From contig NZ_JDTK01000005.1 of the NCBI RefSeq assembly GCF_000770925.1, positions 62,001 to 126,000 on the forward strand: a stretch of 64,000 bases of DNA, written 5' to 3'. Both the position numbers and the translations under genes were made by a program. Positions 45,305 to 54,328 of the stretch are shown here, piece by piece. The DNA is from Bifidobacterium ruminantium DSM 6489 (GTDB lineage: Bacteria; Actinomycetota; Actinomycetes; Actinomycetales; Bifidobacteriaceae). How positions within the stretch are numbered: position 1 is the first letter of the stretch; the number at the start of each line of letters is the position of its first letter. The notes under the pieces were generated by a model that did not search any database, was not told the origin of the DNA, and saw only the letters and a list, made by a program, of their open reading frames with translations.

Positions 45305-47128
45305 TCAGCGCTTGCCCGCGTACAGCTGCTGGTCGATCACGTCGGCGAACACGCGGTTCACGGCCGGGCGCACCACCTTCAGCGACGGCGTCAGGCACTT
45401 GTTCTCCTGCGTGAACTGCGCGTCGAGCACCACGAACTTGCGCACGGATTCGGCGCGCGACACCGTCGCGTTCGCCTTGTCCACGTACTTCTGGATTTCG
45501 TCGTGCACCGCAGCGGTGGTGGCCACGCGGTCGAGCGGAGTGTCCGCGGACAGTCCCACGGAGGGCAGCCATGCCTCTAGGCCCTCCGGATCGAGCGTGA
45601 TCAGCGCGCCGATGAACGGACGATTGTCGCCCACCACCACGGCATGCTCCACAATCGGGCACTTCGCGATCTCCTGCTCCATCGGAATGGGGGAGACGTT
45701 CTTGCCGCCGGCTGTGATGATGATGTCCTTCTTACGTCCCGTGATTGTGATGCGGCCCTCGTCATCGATCGACGCCAGATCGCCGGTCCTGAGCCAATCA
45801 TCCTCGGTGAACGCCTCCGCCGTCTTCTCCGGAAGATTGTGGTAGCCCATGAAAACGTTCGGTCCCTTGACCTGCAGCTCGCCATCGTCGGAAATGCGCA
45901 CGGACGATCCCGGCGCAGGCTGACCGACGGTGCCGATCACATTGTCCGTGACGCGGGTCGCGGCGAACGGCGCCGCGGTTTCCGTCATGCCGTAACCCTG
46001 GATCATCGGCAGGCCGATGCCGTTGAAGAAATGCGCCAGCGACACGTCCAGCGGAGCGCCGCCGCACGCCACGTAACGGATGCGCGGGCCCAGCGCGCCG
46101 CGCACGGTGCGGTACACGGACGCCTCGTACGACAGATGCTCGGCCGTCTGCTTCATGGTCGGCTTCTCGCCGGCCTGCTGCATGCGCGACCAGTCGCGAG
46201 CGGACTCGGCGGCCTTGAGGAACAGGCGGCCCTTCCAGCCCATACCGGCCTTGCGGGAAGCCGCGTTGTACACCTTCTCGAACACGCGCGGCACGCCCAG
46301 CAGATACGTCGGCTCGAACGAACGCACGTCCGGCAGCAGCGTCTTGGTGTCCGGTAGATAGCCGACCACGCCGTCATCGGAGGCGATCGACGCGTACTGG
46401 ATGAAGCGCGCGAAGCAGTGGGCGAGCGGCAGGAACAGCAGCAGACGCGGATGGTCCTCGAGAATCATCTCGTGCAGCGCAAGGCTGCCGGCGCGAGTGA
46501 TCGACACGAAATTGCGATGCGACAGCTCTGCACCCTTCGGCGCTCCCGTGGAGCCGGAGGTGTACACGATGGTGGCCAGGTCGTCGGCATGAACCGACTT
46601 GATGCGCTCGTCCAGCTCCTCGTCGGACACGGTGACGCCCAACCCCTCCAAGGCCCCCATGGCATTGGAGTCGAGCATCAGAATGTGCTTCAGCGACGGG
46701 CAGTGGTCGATCACGGAATCGAGGCGGTCGAAGCGCTCGCGATCGTCCGCGATGGCCAGCTTCACGTCGGAATCGTTGAGAATGCGTTCGGCCTGCGCCG
46801 CGGAATCGGTGTCGTAGATCGGCACATTGACCGCGCCGATCGCGGCCAGCGCGAAGTCGAGCACGCCCCATTCGTAACGGGTGGTGGAGAAGAGGGTCAC
46901 GGCGTCACCTTTGGCGATGCCGAACGCGATGAGGCCTTTGGCGGCGGAGATCACGTTTTTGTGGAATTCGCCGGTTGTCACCTTGGCCCACTGTCCGGGG
47001 GTGGTTTTGCGCTCCGCGATCACGGTGTCCTCGCCGGTGCGCGCGATGCGCTCGGTGAGCAGTGAATAGATCGATTCGTCGTCGCGTACCTCGACGGATG
47101 CGCCCGGGGTCGTGTACTCGGTGAGCAT
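45305..47128 (-). CDS. long-chain fatty-acid-CoA ligase (AMP-forming)
   Basis: 607 residues. ANL superfamily adenylating enzyme: P-loop-like IVYTSGSTGAPKGAE near 190, GYGMTETAA near 380, TGDLASID near 470 and a C-terminal Lys region (AQFTQENKCLTPSLKVVR). Close in layout to the actinobacterial FadD15/FACL type. Bifidobacteria do not degrade fatty acids, so activation of exogenous fatty acids for lipid synthesis is the likelier role. Monocistronic; ends at the nested repeat terminator. Confidence 0.93.
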   Translation of the reverse strand: MLTEYTTPGASVEVRDDESIYSLLTERIARTGEDTVIAERKTTPGQWAKVTTGEFHKNVISAAKGLIAFGIAKGDAVTLFSTTRYEWGVLDFALAAIGAVNVPIYDTDSAAQAERILNDSDVKLAIADDRERFDRLDSVIDHCPSLKHILMLDSNAMGALEGLGVTVSDEELDERIKSVHADDLATIVYTSGSTGAPKGAELSHRNFVSITRAGSLALHEMILEDHPRLLLFLPLAHCFARFIQYASIASDDGVVGYLPDTKTLLPDVRSFEPTYLLGVPRVFEKVYNAASRKAGMGWKGRLFLKAAESARDWSRMQQAGEKPTMKQTAEHLSYEASVYRTVRGALGPRIRYVACGGAPLDVSLAHFFNGIGLPMIQGYGMTETAAPFAATRVTDNVIGTVGQPAPGSSVRISDDGELQVKGPNVFMGYHNLPEKTAEAFTEDDWLRTGDLASIDDEGRITITGRKKDIIITAGGKNVSPIPMEQEIAKCPIVEHAVVVGDNRPFIGALITLDPEGLEAWLPSVGLSADTPLDRVATTAAVHDEIQKYVDKANATVSRAESVRKFVVLDAQFTQENKCLTPSLKVVRPAVNRVFADVIDQQLYAGKR

Positions 47129-47718
47129 GAAGTGTTCTCTTTTCTTGCGATTGCTGCGATTGGTGACGGTTGCGCGCCGCTTCGCTCCGCGTTGCCGTCA
47201 CGTGCCTCGTACATCCTAAGTTACGGTGGCGTAAGTCCGCATTGTAAGAAACGACAAGAAATATTCCGAGGTGTTTGTGTGAAATGACAAATCGGATGGA
47301 ACCGTCAAATCTGCTGGAATCTGGTGCACGGCTGTAACAGTTCAAAAAAAGGTTTGACGTAGATATCGGACGCGTTGCCGATCACGTGGGCAACGGGGTG
47401 TGGTCGGCTCTGGAAACGGCGGAAAATCGGGCAAAACAAGTCGAAATGATGTTGCGGGCGCCGGCGTTTCCCGTGTACACTCAGTCTTGACGCAACTCTT
47501 ACCCCTTGCGTCAGGGCTGTTTGCTCAACGGCGAACATTCAGCCACCTACTTTTCGCCGTTACCTTCGGTCCATGCCGTGATTCCATCATTCTCCGCGAT
47601 TCGCCGCAACGCCATTGTCTTTCGTCTGCGCGCCCGATACGCTTGAAACGATTGCTTCGGAACGATTGCGCTGATGCGTTTCGGACGCGGTTGATTCGAT
47701 CACGCTGAAAGGGATGGA
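47129..47718. other. divergent intergenic region
   Basis: 590 bases without a supported gene. Two symmetric sites are visible: GTGTACAC (47473-47480) and TGACGCAA/TTGCGTCA spaced by ten bases (47488-47513), either of which could bind a regulator of the ABC exporter. A TGACGG...CCGTCA hairpin (about 47166-47202) lies in the acyl-CoA ligase leader. Confidence 0.5.
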
Positions 47719-50700
47719 ATGTTCGATAAAAGGCTGTCTTCCTTGGCTGACGGCGTCGGCCGGCTGGTCGCGGCGAAGGTTGTCTGCCAATGGCTGGGTC
47801 TGGTGGCCAACATCGCCTTCGTCGTGGCAATGGTGCGCATGCTGCAGCCATTGTTCGCGTCCGTCCGGCCGGCCACCGTGGCGTGCCTTGCGGTCGCTGT
47901 GGCAGCCGCGATTGTGCGATTCGCCGCAACCCGCGCCGCCGCACGCTTCGGCACCGAAGCCGCCGAACGCGTCAAACTCGCCCTGCGTGAGAAACTGTTC
48001 AACAAAATGCTCGCGCTCGGCCCGTCCTACGCGCAGCGAGTGCGCACCGCCGACGTGGTGCAGTCCTCGGGCGAAGGCATCGAACAGATACAAAGCTTCT
48101 TCGAACTGTTCCTGCCGCAACTGTTCTACGCCGTGCTCGCGCCCGTCACGCTGTTCGTGGTGCTCGCGCCGGTCGACCTGCCCACCGCGGCGACGCTGCT
48201 CGTCTGCGCGCCGCTGATCGTGCTCATCGTCGGCATGGTGGCCATGCGCGCCTCCCGGGTATTCAAGAAATACTGGGGCAAATACACGGACATGGGATCC
48301 GCGTTCCTTGATGATCTGCAGGGCTTGGAAACGTTGAAGACCTTCGACGCGGACGCCCGTGCCGCGCGCGTCATGGACGAGAAGGCGGAGCAGTTCCGTG
48401 TGACGACCATGAACGTGCTGCAGATCCAGCTGCGCTCGCTTACGGCGATGGATGCGGTCGCGTATGGCGGAGCCGCGGCCGGCATCGGCGTCGCGATATG
48501 GCGTTTTGCGACCGGCGCGATGCGGCCTTCCGGTATGCTGTTCGGCTTGATTCCACTGAATCTGGTGCCGATCGCTGCTGTGGTGCTGACGATTCTGCTG
48601 TCCGCCGATTTCTTCATTCCACTGCGGCAGCTCGGTTCGTATTTCCATGTCGCGATGAACGGCATGACGTCCACAAAGCGCATTTTCGCGCTGCTGGATG
48701 CGCCCGAACCGGAACATGGCAGTGAAGAACTGCCGGAATACGGGGCTTCCGGGCAGGGCGTCGGTGTGGAGTTCGACGGAGTCTCGTATCAGTATGCGGA
48801 CGCGGAAGCGGATAGCGCTCCGCAGGCCCGACGCATATCCTCCCAACCGCCTTCCGAACGACAGGGCGCGAACGTCGCCTCCGGCACGGATTCCGGCCGA
48901 TCCGACCATTCGGATGAAGTGCGCTACGCGCTACGCGACGTGTCCTTCCAAGCGCGGCCCGGCCAGGTCACTGCCATCGTCGGTCCCTCCGGCTCCGGCA
49001 AATCCACGGCCATCCGACTGCTCGCCGGCACCCTGACCGGATACGAAGGCGGTCTGAACCTATGCGGGCAATCCTTCGCCGACGCTCAGCCGGCCTGCTT
49101 CCATATCCGCAGCCTCACGTCCGCATCCCTCACCCGCGAAATCTCCATCGTCTCCGCGCATAGCCATCTGTTCGCCGGCACCCTGCGCGACAACCTGCTC
49201 ATGGCATGCCCCGATACGACCGACGACCAATTGTGGCAGGCGCTGGAAGCGGCGCATATCGACGATTTCGTACGCGCGCAATCGCAGGGACTCGACATGC
49301 GGATCATGCATGACGGAAGCAACCTGTCCGGAGGGCAACAGCAGCGCATCGCGATCGCCCGCGTGCTGCTACGCCAATCGGCCGTCTATATTTTCGACGA
49401 GGCCACCAGCAGTGTCGACGTGGAAAGCGAAACCTTGATTCTACGGACGATTCGCGCGCTCGCCGATGATGGGAAAACCGTGCTGATGGTCACGCACCGC
49501 ATGGCGAACGCGGCCGACGCGGACCATGTGGTCGTGTTCGATAGGGGTTCCATCGTGGAGCAGGGCGCGCACGATGGGCTCATAGCCGCGGATGGCACGT
49601 ACGCCAAGCTGTTCCGTGCGCAGGAGAACGTGGAACGGGTGGGCCGCCGCGGGGTGTCCAGCGTGTCTCGGCTGGATTGCGCGCACCATGATGGCCGTGA
49701 TGATGATCGTGATGGAGGCCGTTGCGAAAACCGGCATGAGACCCGTGGATCCCAGGTCTTGCATGCCTCAGAATCCGCTGATTCCGCTGAATCCGCCGAT
49801 TCCTCCGGTTCTGCCAATTCCGCCGATTCCGCCATGCCGGTATCCAAAGTCATCGCCCGGCTGCTGCACGAGGTCGGCCCTCTGCGCAAGTACATGGCGA
49901 TCGCCTGCGCGTGCGGTGTCGCCGGCCATCTCGCCGCCACCTTCCTGCCGGTCTTCGGCGTGGCCGCCCTGTTCGCGGCCGCCGGCCACAAAGTCTGGAA
50001 TCTCAACGTTCCTGTGGCAATCGCGGCCATGATCGTCTGCGCGCTCATCCGCGGCGGCATGCGCTACACCGAGCAGTACATGAACCACAATGTGGCCTTC
50101 CGTTTGCTCGCGCTGTTCCGGTCGAAGACGTTCGCTGCGCTGCGCCGTCTCGCGCCGGCCAAACTGTCCGGCAAGGGCAAGGGCGACCTGATCGCGCTGG
50201 TCACTACCGACGTCGAACTGCTGGAGATTTTCTTTGCGCACACCATCTCGCCGGTCGTCATCGCCATCGTGACCACGGCCATCTACGCGATTGCGCTGCT
50301 CACGCTGAACCCAGCCATCGCCATCGAATTGCTGATCGCGCATCTGGTCATCGGCATCGTGCTGCCGAAACTCTTCGCCACTGCCGTGGGCGGGCTCGGC
50401 TCCGGCATCCGCAAGGAGTCCGCGAGCCTCGATGACGAGATGCTCGACAACATGCGAGGTCTGGACGAGGTCATCCGCTTCGGCCAGGGCTCCGCGCGAC
50501 TCGCCGACATCGTCGCACGCACCCGCTCGCTATGGGCGCGACGAGCCCGGCTCAGCGCCAAAAACGGTGATTTCGCAGGTTTCGGCGCGGTCCTGGTCAT
50601 TTTGTTCACCGCGATAGCCGCGCTGCTCGCCATCATCACTTCCGGCGCGGTAGCGCCTCTCGTAGCCGACGACATGATGGCCTCCGCGCAATGGTCCATG

Positions 50701-51558
50701 TCCGACTCCGCGCCGGGTCTCGTCGCGGCGTTCGCGCTGCTGGCCAGCTCGTTCGGCCCGACGCTTGCCTTGAGCGCGCTGCCGGCCAACCTTACGCAGA
50801 CCTTCGCTTCCGCGCGCCGTTTGTTCGCTTTGATGGACGAGGCGCCCGCGGTGAAGGAAAACGGCGATTTCCTGCCGAAATACCATGGCATGTCCATGCA
50901 TGATGTCGTGTTCGGATATGGGAATTCCAGCGATGGCTCCGCCTCCGAACCGATTCTCGACGGTGTCTCGCTCGACGTTCCGCAGCGCGGTATCCTCGGT
51001 ATCCAGGGGCCGTCCGGACGCGGCAAATCGACGTTGCTGAAGCTGCTCATGCGCTACTGGGACCCGGATTCCGGCCTGGTCACGCTGTCCGAAGTGCCGC
51101 TGCCGCAGGTCGACGCGCATCATCGCCGCCGTCTGCAGACGATGATGGGGCAGGAGACGTATCTGTTCGACGGCACGATTCGTGAGAATCTGCTGATGGC
51201 ATGCGATGTGGACGATTCGTCCGCTCCACCAGCCAGCGACGATGTGCTGCGTGCTGCCCTCGCCAAGGCTTCCGCGCTTGATCTGGTCGATTCGCTTCCC
51301 AAGGGGCTTGACACCCCCGTCGGCGAACTCGGCGGCCGGCTTTCGGAAGGCGAGAGGCAGCGTATCGGTCTGGCTCGCATCTTCCTGCGCAACGCGTCCC
51401 TGGTGCTGTTCGACGAGCCGACGAGCCGTCTCGACGCCTACAATGAATCCGTGATTCTGCAATCGATCGACGCCTTGGCGCAGCGGGGGAGCGCGGTGCT
51501 GCTCGTATCGCACCGCGATTCCACCATGCGCGTCGCGGACCACGTCATACGTATGTGA
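47719..51558 (+). CDS. fused double ABC exporter (CydDC-like)
   Basis: 1279 residues: two complete half-exporters in one chain. First membrane domain about 15-320, first ATPase with Walker A GPSGSGKS (422-429) and signature LSGGQQQR (536-543). A Ser/Ala/Asp low-complexity linker (about 685-710) precedes the second membrane domain (about 725-1020) and second ATPase with Walker A GPSGRGKS (1097-1104) and signature LSEGERQR (1208-1215), where the second Gly is Glu. Overall it resembles fused CydD/CydC thiol exporters, but no cydAB genes lie nearby, so another substrate is possible. AAAGGGATGG precedes the ATG. Confidence 0.88.
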   Translation: MFDKRLSSLADGVGRLVAAKVVCQWLGLVANIAFVVAMVRMLQPLFASVRPATVACLAVAVAAAIVRFAATRAAARFGTEAAERVKLALREKLFNKMLALGPSYAQRVRTADVVQSSGEGIEQIQSFFELFLPQLFYAVLAPVTLFVVLAPVDLPTAATLLVCAPLIVLIVGMVAMRASRVFKKYWGKYTDMGSAFLDDLQGLETLKTFDADARAARVMDEKAEQFRVTTMNVLQIQLRSLTAMDAVAYGGAAAGIGVAIWRFATGAMRPSGMLFGLIPLNLVPIAAVVLTILLSADFFIPLRQLGSYFHVAMNGMTSTKRIFALLDAPEPEHGSEELPEYGASGQGVGVEFDGVSYQYADAEADSAPQARRISSQPPSERQGANVASGTDSGRSDHSDEVRYALRDVSFQARPGQVTAIVGPSGSGKSTAIRLLAGTLTGYEGGLNLCGQSFADAQPACFHIRSLTSASLTREISIVSAHSHLFAGTLRDNLLMACPDTTDDQLWQALEAAHIDDFVRAQSQGLDMRIMHDGSNLSGGQQQRIAIARVLLRQSAVYIFDEATSSVDVESETLILRTIRALADDGKTVLMVTHRMANAADADHVVVFDRGSIVEQGAHDGLIAADGTYAKLFRAQENVERVGRRGVSSVSRLDCAHHDGRDDDRDGGRCENRHETRGSQVLHASESADSAESADSSGSANSADSAMPVSKVIARLLHEVGPLRKYMAIACACGVAGHLAATFLPVFGVAALFAAAGHKVWNLNVPVAIAAMIVCALIRGGMRYTEQYMNHNVAFRLLALFRSKTFAALRRLAPAKLSGKGKGDLIALVTTDVELLEIFFAHTISPVVIAIVTTAIYAIALLTLNPAIAIELLIAHLVIGIVLPKLFATAVGGLGSGIRKESASLDDEMLDNMRGLDEVIRFGQGSARLADIVARTRSLWARRARLSAKNGDFAGFGAVLVILFTAIAALLAIITSGAVAPLVADDMMASAQWSMSDSAPGLVAAFALLASSFGPTLALSALPANLTQTFASARRLFALMDEAPAVKENGDFLPKYHGMSMHDVVFGYGNSSDGSASEPILDGVSLDVPQRGILGIQGPSGRGKSTLLKLLMRYWDPDSGLVTLSEVPLPQVDAHHRRRLQTMMGQETYLFDGTIRENLLMACDVDDSSAPPASDDVLRAALAKASALDLVDSLPKGLDTPVGELGGRLSEGERQRIGLARIFLRNASLVLFDEPTSRLDAYNESVILQSIDALAQRGSAVLLVSHRDSTMRVADHVIRM

Positions 51559-51900
51559 CCGACGGACGTGCGTCACGTACGCCTTTCCGTGCGACACGCG
51601 CGTCCGCAATGTGGTCGTATGAAAAACGAACGTCATTCGTGTTTTCTATATCGCGTGCGATGGGGTGGAAAAGCGTGCGAATCGAAAGCGTCGGTCGCGG
51701 ACGGGGCAAGAAAAGCGGGCGAAATCGGAGGAATGTCGACGGAATCGAAATAGCAGGAAAATGAAACAATACTGAAAATAGGCGTGCAATTTTAATAAAA
51801 CCAACTTATTTACGTCTCGTAATATTCAGTTCGCGTGAAATCGAAATGGAAAATCGTTAGTATCTGTGTCAAAGGCAAATCCTTCGACGAAAGGCTGGCG
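51559..51900. other. pdxS upstream region
   Basis: No gene supported. The last 120 bases are AT-rich, with TAGTAT at 51858-51863 as a possible -10 box but no good -35. I see no binding site for a PdxR-type regulator. Confidence 0.45.
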
Positions 51901-52776
51901 ATGTCCAACAACAGGAACGAACTGAACAAGAATCTGGCGCAGATGCTCAAGGGCGGCGTGATCATGGACGTCACCACCCCGGAACAGGCGAAGATCGCGC
52001 AGGACGCGGGCGCATGCGCGGTGATGGCGCTCGAGCGCATCCCGGCCGACATCCGCGCAGCCGGCGGCGTCTCCCGCATGAGCGACCCGGCCATGATCAA
52101 GGGCATCCAGGAAGCCGTGTCCATCCCGGTCATGGCCAAGGTGCGCATCGGCCACATCGCGGAAGCCCGCATCCTGCAGGCCATCGAAATCGACTACATC
52201 GACGAATCCGAAGTGTTGAGCCCCGCCGACGACGTGTACCACATCGACAAGAACCAGTTCGATGTGCCGTTCGTGTGCGGCGCGAAGAACTTGGGCGAGG
52301 CTCTGCGCCGCATCGCCGAAGGCGCGTCCATGATCCGCACCAAGGGAGAGCCGGGCACCGGCGACGTCATCCAGGCCGTACGCCACATGCGCACCATGAA
52401 CAAGCAGATCCGCGAGCTTGTCTCCCTGCGCGACGACGAGGTGTACGAGGCCGCCAAGCAGCTGGCCGTGCCGTACGACCTTGCCAAGTACGTGCACGAC
52501 AACGGTCGTCTGCCCGTCGTGAACTTCGCCGCCGGCGGTGTGGCCACCCCGGCCGATGCAGCCCTCATGATGGAACTCGGTGCCGAAGGTGTGTTCGTCG
52601 GCTCCGGCATCTTCAAGTCCGGCGACCCGGCCAAGCGCGCCGCCGCCATCGTGCAGGCCACCGCCAACTGGCAGGACGCCGACCTGCTCGCGCGCCTGTC
52701 CGAAAACCTCGGCGAGGCCATGGTCGGCATCAACGAGGACGAGATCCAGACCATCATGGCGGCTCGCGGCGAGTGA
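51901..52776 (+). CDS. pdxS: pyridoxal 5'-phosphate synthase subunit PdxS
   Basis: 291 residues from ATG 51901 behind AAAGG; the longer upstream frame lacks a ribosome binding site. TIM-barrel synthase with [17 protein letters not shown], the catalytic-lysine strand VMAKVRIGH and the conserved [16 protein letters not shown]. Builds PLP from ribose-5-phosphate, glyceraldehyde-3-phosphate and ammonia supplied by PdxT, encoded next. PLP then serves lysA and other enzymes in the window. Confidence 0.97.
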   Translation: MSNNRNELNKNLAQMLKGGVIMDVTTPEQAKIAQDAGACAVMALERIPADIRAAGGVSRMSDPAMIKGIQEAVSIPVMAKVRIGHIAEARILQAIEIDYIDESEVLSPADDVYHIDKNQFDVPFVCGAKNLGEALRRIAEGASMIRTKGEPGTGDVIQAVRHMRTMNKQIRELVSLRDDEVYEAAKQLAVPYDLAKYVHDNGRLPVVNFAAGGVATPADAALMMELGAEGVFVGSGIFKSGDPAKRAAAIVQATANWQDADLLARLSENLGEAMVGINEDEIQTIMAARGE

Positions 52777-52959
52777 TTGGGCGCGGTGGGTGATTGGGCG
52801 CGGCTCCCTTGGGGGTCGCGGGCAGTTGCTCGCCGTGCATAGGGCGTGAAATGCGACGGTGGCCTCCATCGGCTGCCGCCGCGCCGAAACCCCAATCGTA
52901 GACAAACGCCGAAATCAATCGACGAAACCTCAAAACACGGTCAGAATACAGGAACAGCA

Positions 52960-53685
52960 ATGGTTGTAGCAGTCGAATACATCTCCAAAGAAGAATCCGA
53001 AGACGCGGAATCCGCCAAGCATGGCGTGACCGGCATTCTCGCGGTGCAGGGCGCGTTCGCCGAACATGCGGCCATGCTCGATCGTCTCGGCGCACCGTGG
53101 AAGATGCTGCGCGCCGACGAGGATTTCGACGATTCGATTGACCGGGTCATCCTGCCGGGCGGCGAAAGCACCACGCAAGGCAAGCTGCTGCGCTCGACCG
53201 GCCTGTTCGAGCCGATCGCGGCGCATATCGCCGCCGGCAAGCCGGTGTTCGGCACCTGCGCCGGCATGATTCTGCTGGCTCGCAAATTGGATAACGATTC
53301 GAACGTCTATTTCGGCGCGCTTGACGCCGTCGTGCGTCGCAATGCGTATGGACGCCAGCTGGGCTCGTTCGCCACCACCGCCGATTTCGGCTCGGCTTCC
53401 GGCGATTCCGCCGTTGTGGTCGCGCCGGGCGAGCGCGTGCCGCAGGGCGGTGCGGCTGGTTCTGCTTCGGCTGGTTCTGTTCCGTCCGAATCCATTGTGC
53501 TGAAGGACTTCCCGCTCGTCTTCATTCGCGGACCGTTCGTGGCCGAGGTCGGTCCCGCCGCCACCGTCGAGACGTCGGTGGACGGCAACGTGGTCGGTCT
53601 GCGCCAGGGCAAGATCCTTGCCACTGCGTTCCATCCTGAGCTCACCGACGATACCCGCATTCACGAGTTGTTCCTGAGTCTCTGA
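52960..53685 (+). CDS. pdxT: pyridoxal 5'-phosphate synthase glutaminase subunit PdxT
   Basis: 241 residues from ATG 52960, with AGGAA upstream. Class I glutaminase: GILAVQGAFAEH near the N-terminus, oxyanion LPGGEST, nucleophile Cys in FGTCAGM, and the His-Glu pair in FHPEL. A Ser/Ala/Gly-rich insertion (about 150-185) and about 20 extra N-terminal residues make it longer than the usual 190-200. Supplies ammonia to PdxS. Its last 64 bases are repeated downstream. Confidence 0.95.
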   Translation: MVVAVEYISKEESEDAESAKHGVTGILAVQGAFAEHAAMLDRLGAPWKMLRADEDFDDSIDRVILPGGESTTQGKLLRSTGLFEPIAAHIAAGKPVFGTCAGMILLARKLDNDSNVYFGALDAVVRRNAYGRQLGSFATTADFGSASGDSAVVVAPGERVPQGGAAGSASAGSVPSESIVLKDFPLVFIRGPFVAEVGPAATVETSVDGNVVGLRQGKILATAFHPELTDDTRIHELFLSL

Positions 53686-53766
53686 CACATCGCCTGATTA
53701 CGTAATCGGCGTCTCTGGTCGCTTGTCCGGTTTGTCTGGCTGCATGGCTGGCCTGTGTCGGGGTTT

Positions 53767-53830
53767 GCCACTGCGTTCCATCCCGAGCTCACCGACGATA
53801 CCCGCATTCGCGGGTTGTTCCTGAGTCTCT
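53767..53830 (+). pseudogene. duplicated 3' end of pdxT
   Basis: Matches 53620-53683 at 61 of 64 positions, 147 bp downstream. Differences change His to Arg and Glu to Gly and, just beyond, the stop TGA to TGG, so this copy is not under selection. The open frame continues to about 53886. Confidence 0.85.
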
Positions 53831-54246
53831 GGCTTGTCGTCTGGTTGGCTGGTTCGGTTGCGTGGTCGTCCCTTCCGGTCAGATGATCGTGCCGACTGCT
53901 ACCAGTACTCGATTTTTTTCGAGTAGGAGGGTGTGGTTTCGTCGATTTCATTCGGAATCCGTCTCTTTTTTCGATGGCGTCTTGTATTTAGCCTCCGGTT
54001 CTCAACTTTTCGAATTCGGGGGTGGGATGGTTTCTGGGAAGGTCTCGGAAGATTCCGGAGGCAGTGACCAGTCTCTGTAGAGGATGATTTTCGGGAGGAT
54101 GATTTCTTCTAAATAAGGTCGCTTCCCGCAAAGGTCTCCAGAATGCGATCTCCCAGAAGGTGCCCCCTGAAAATCGCCAGCTTTTCAAAGAGTCGCAATC
54201 GCAAGCCTCCTCTCCGGAAATCCACCAATCCGGACACGCAATCGTT
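53831..54246. other. non-coding region between pdxT and the GH42 locus
   Basis: No supported gene. A short CTCGATTTTTTTCGAG hairpin lies near 53908-53923, possibly ending the pdxST transcript. Purine-rich repeats with GGAAGG and GGAGG occur at 54030-54110. Confidence 0.45.
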
Positions 54247-54304
54247 TTGACTTAATCGCAATTCTATCTAATATAAGCAATATCAATAGGTACACGGTTG
54301 TACC
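54247..54304 (+). promoter_or_regulatory. promoter and operator of the GH42 operon
   Basis: TTGACT (54247-54252) and TAATAT (54269-54274) are 16 bp apart. Shortly downstream GGTACA-CGGT-TGTACC (54289-54304) is a symmetric site in the transcribed leader, ideal for repression by the LacI protein encoded after the glycosidase. Confidence 0.7.
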
Positions 54305-54328
54305 AAAAGTGTTCGGAAAGGCGAAGAA

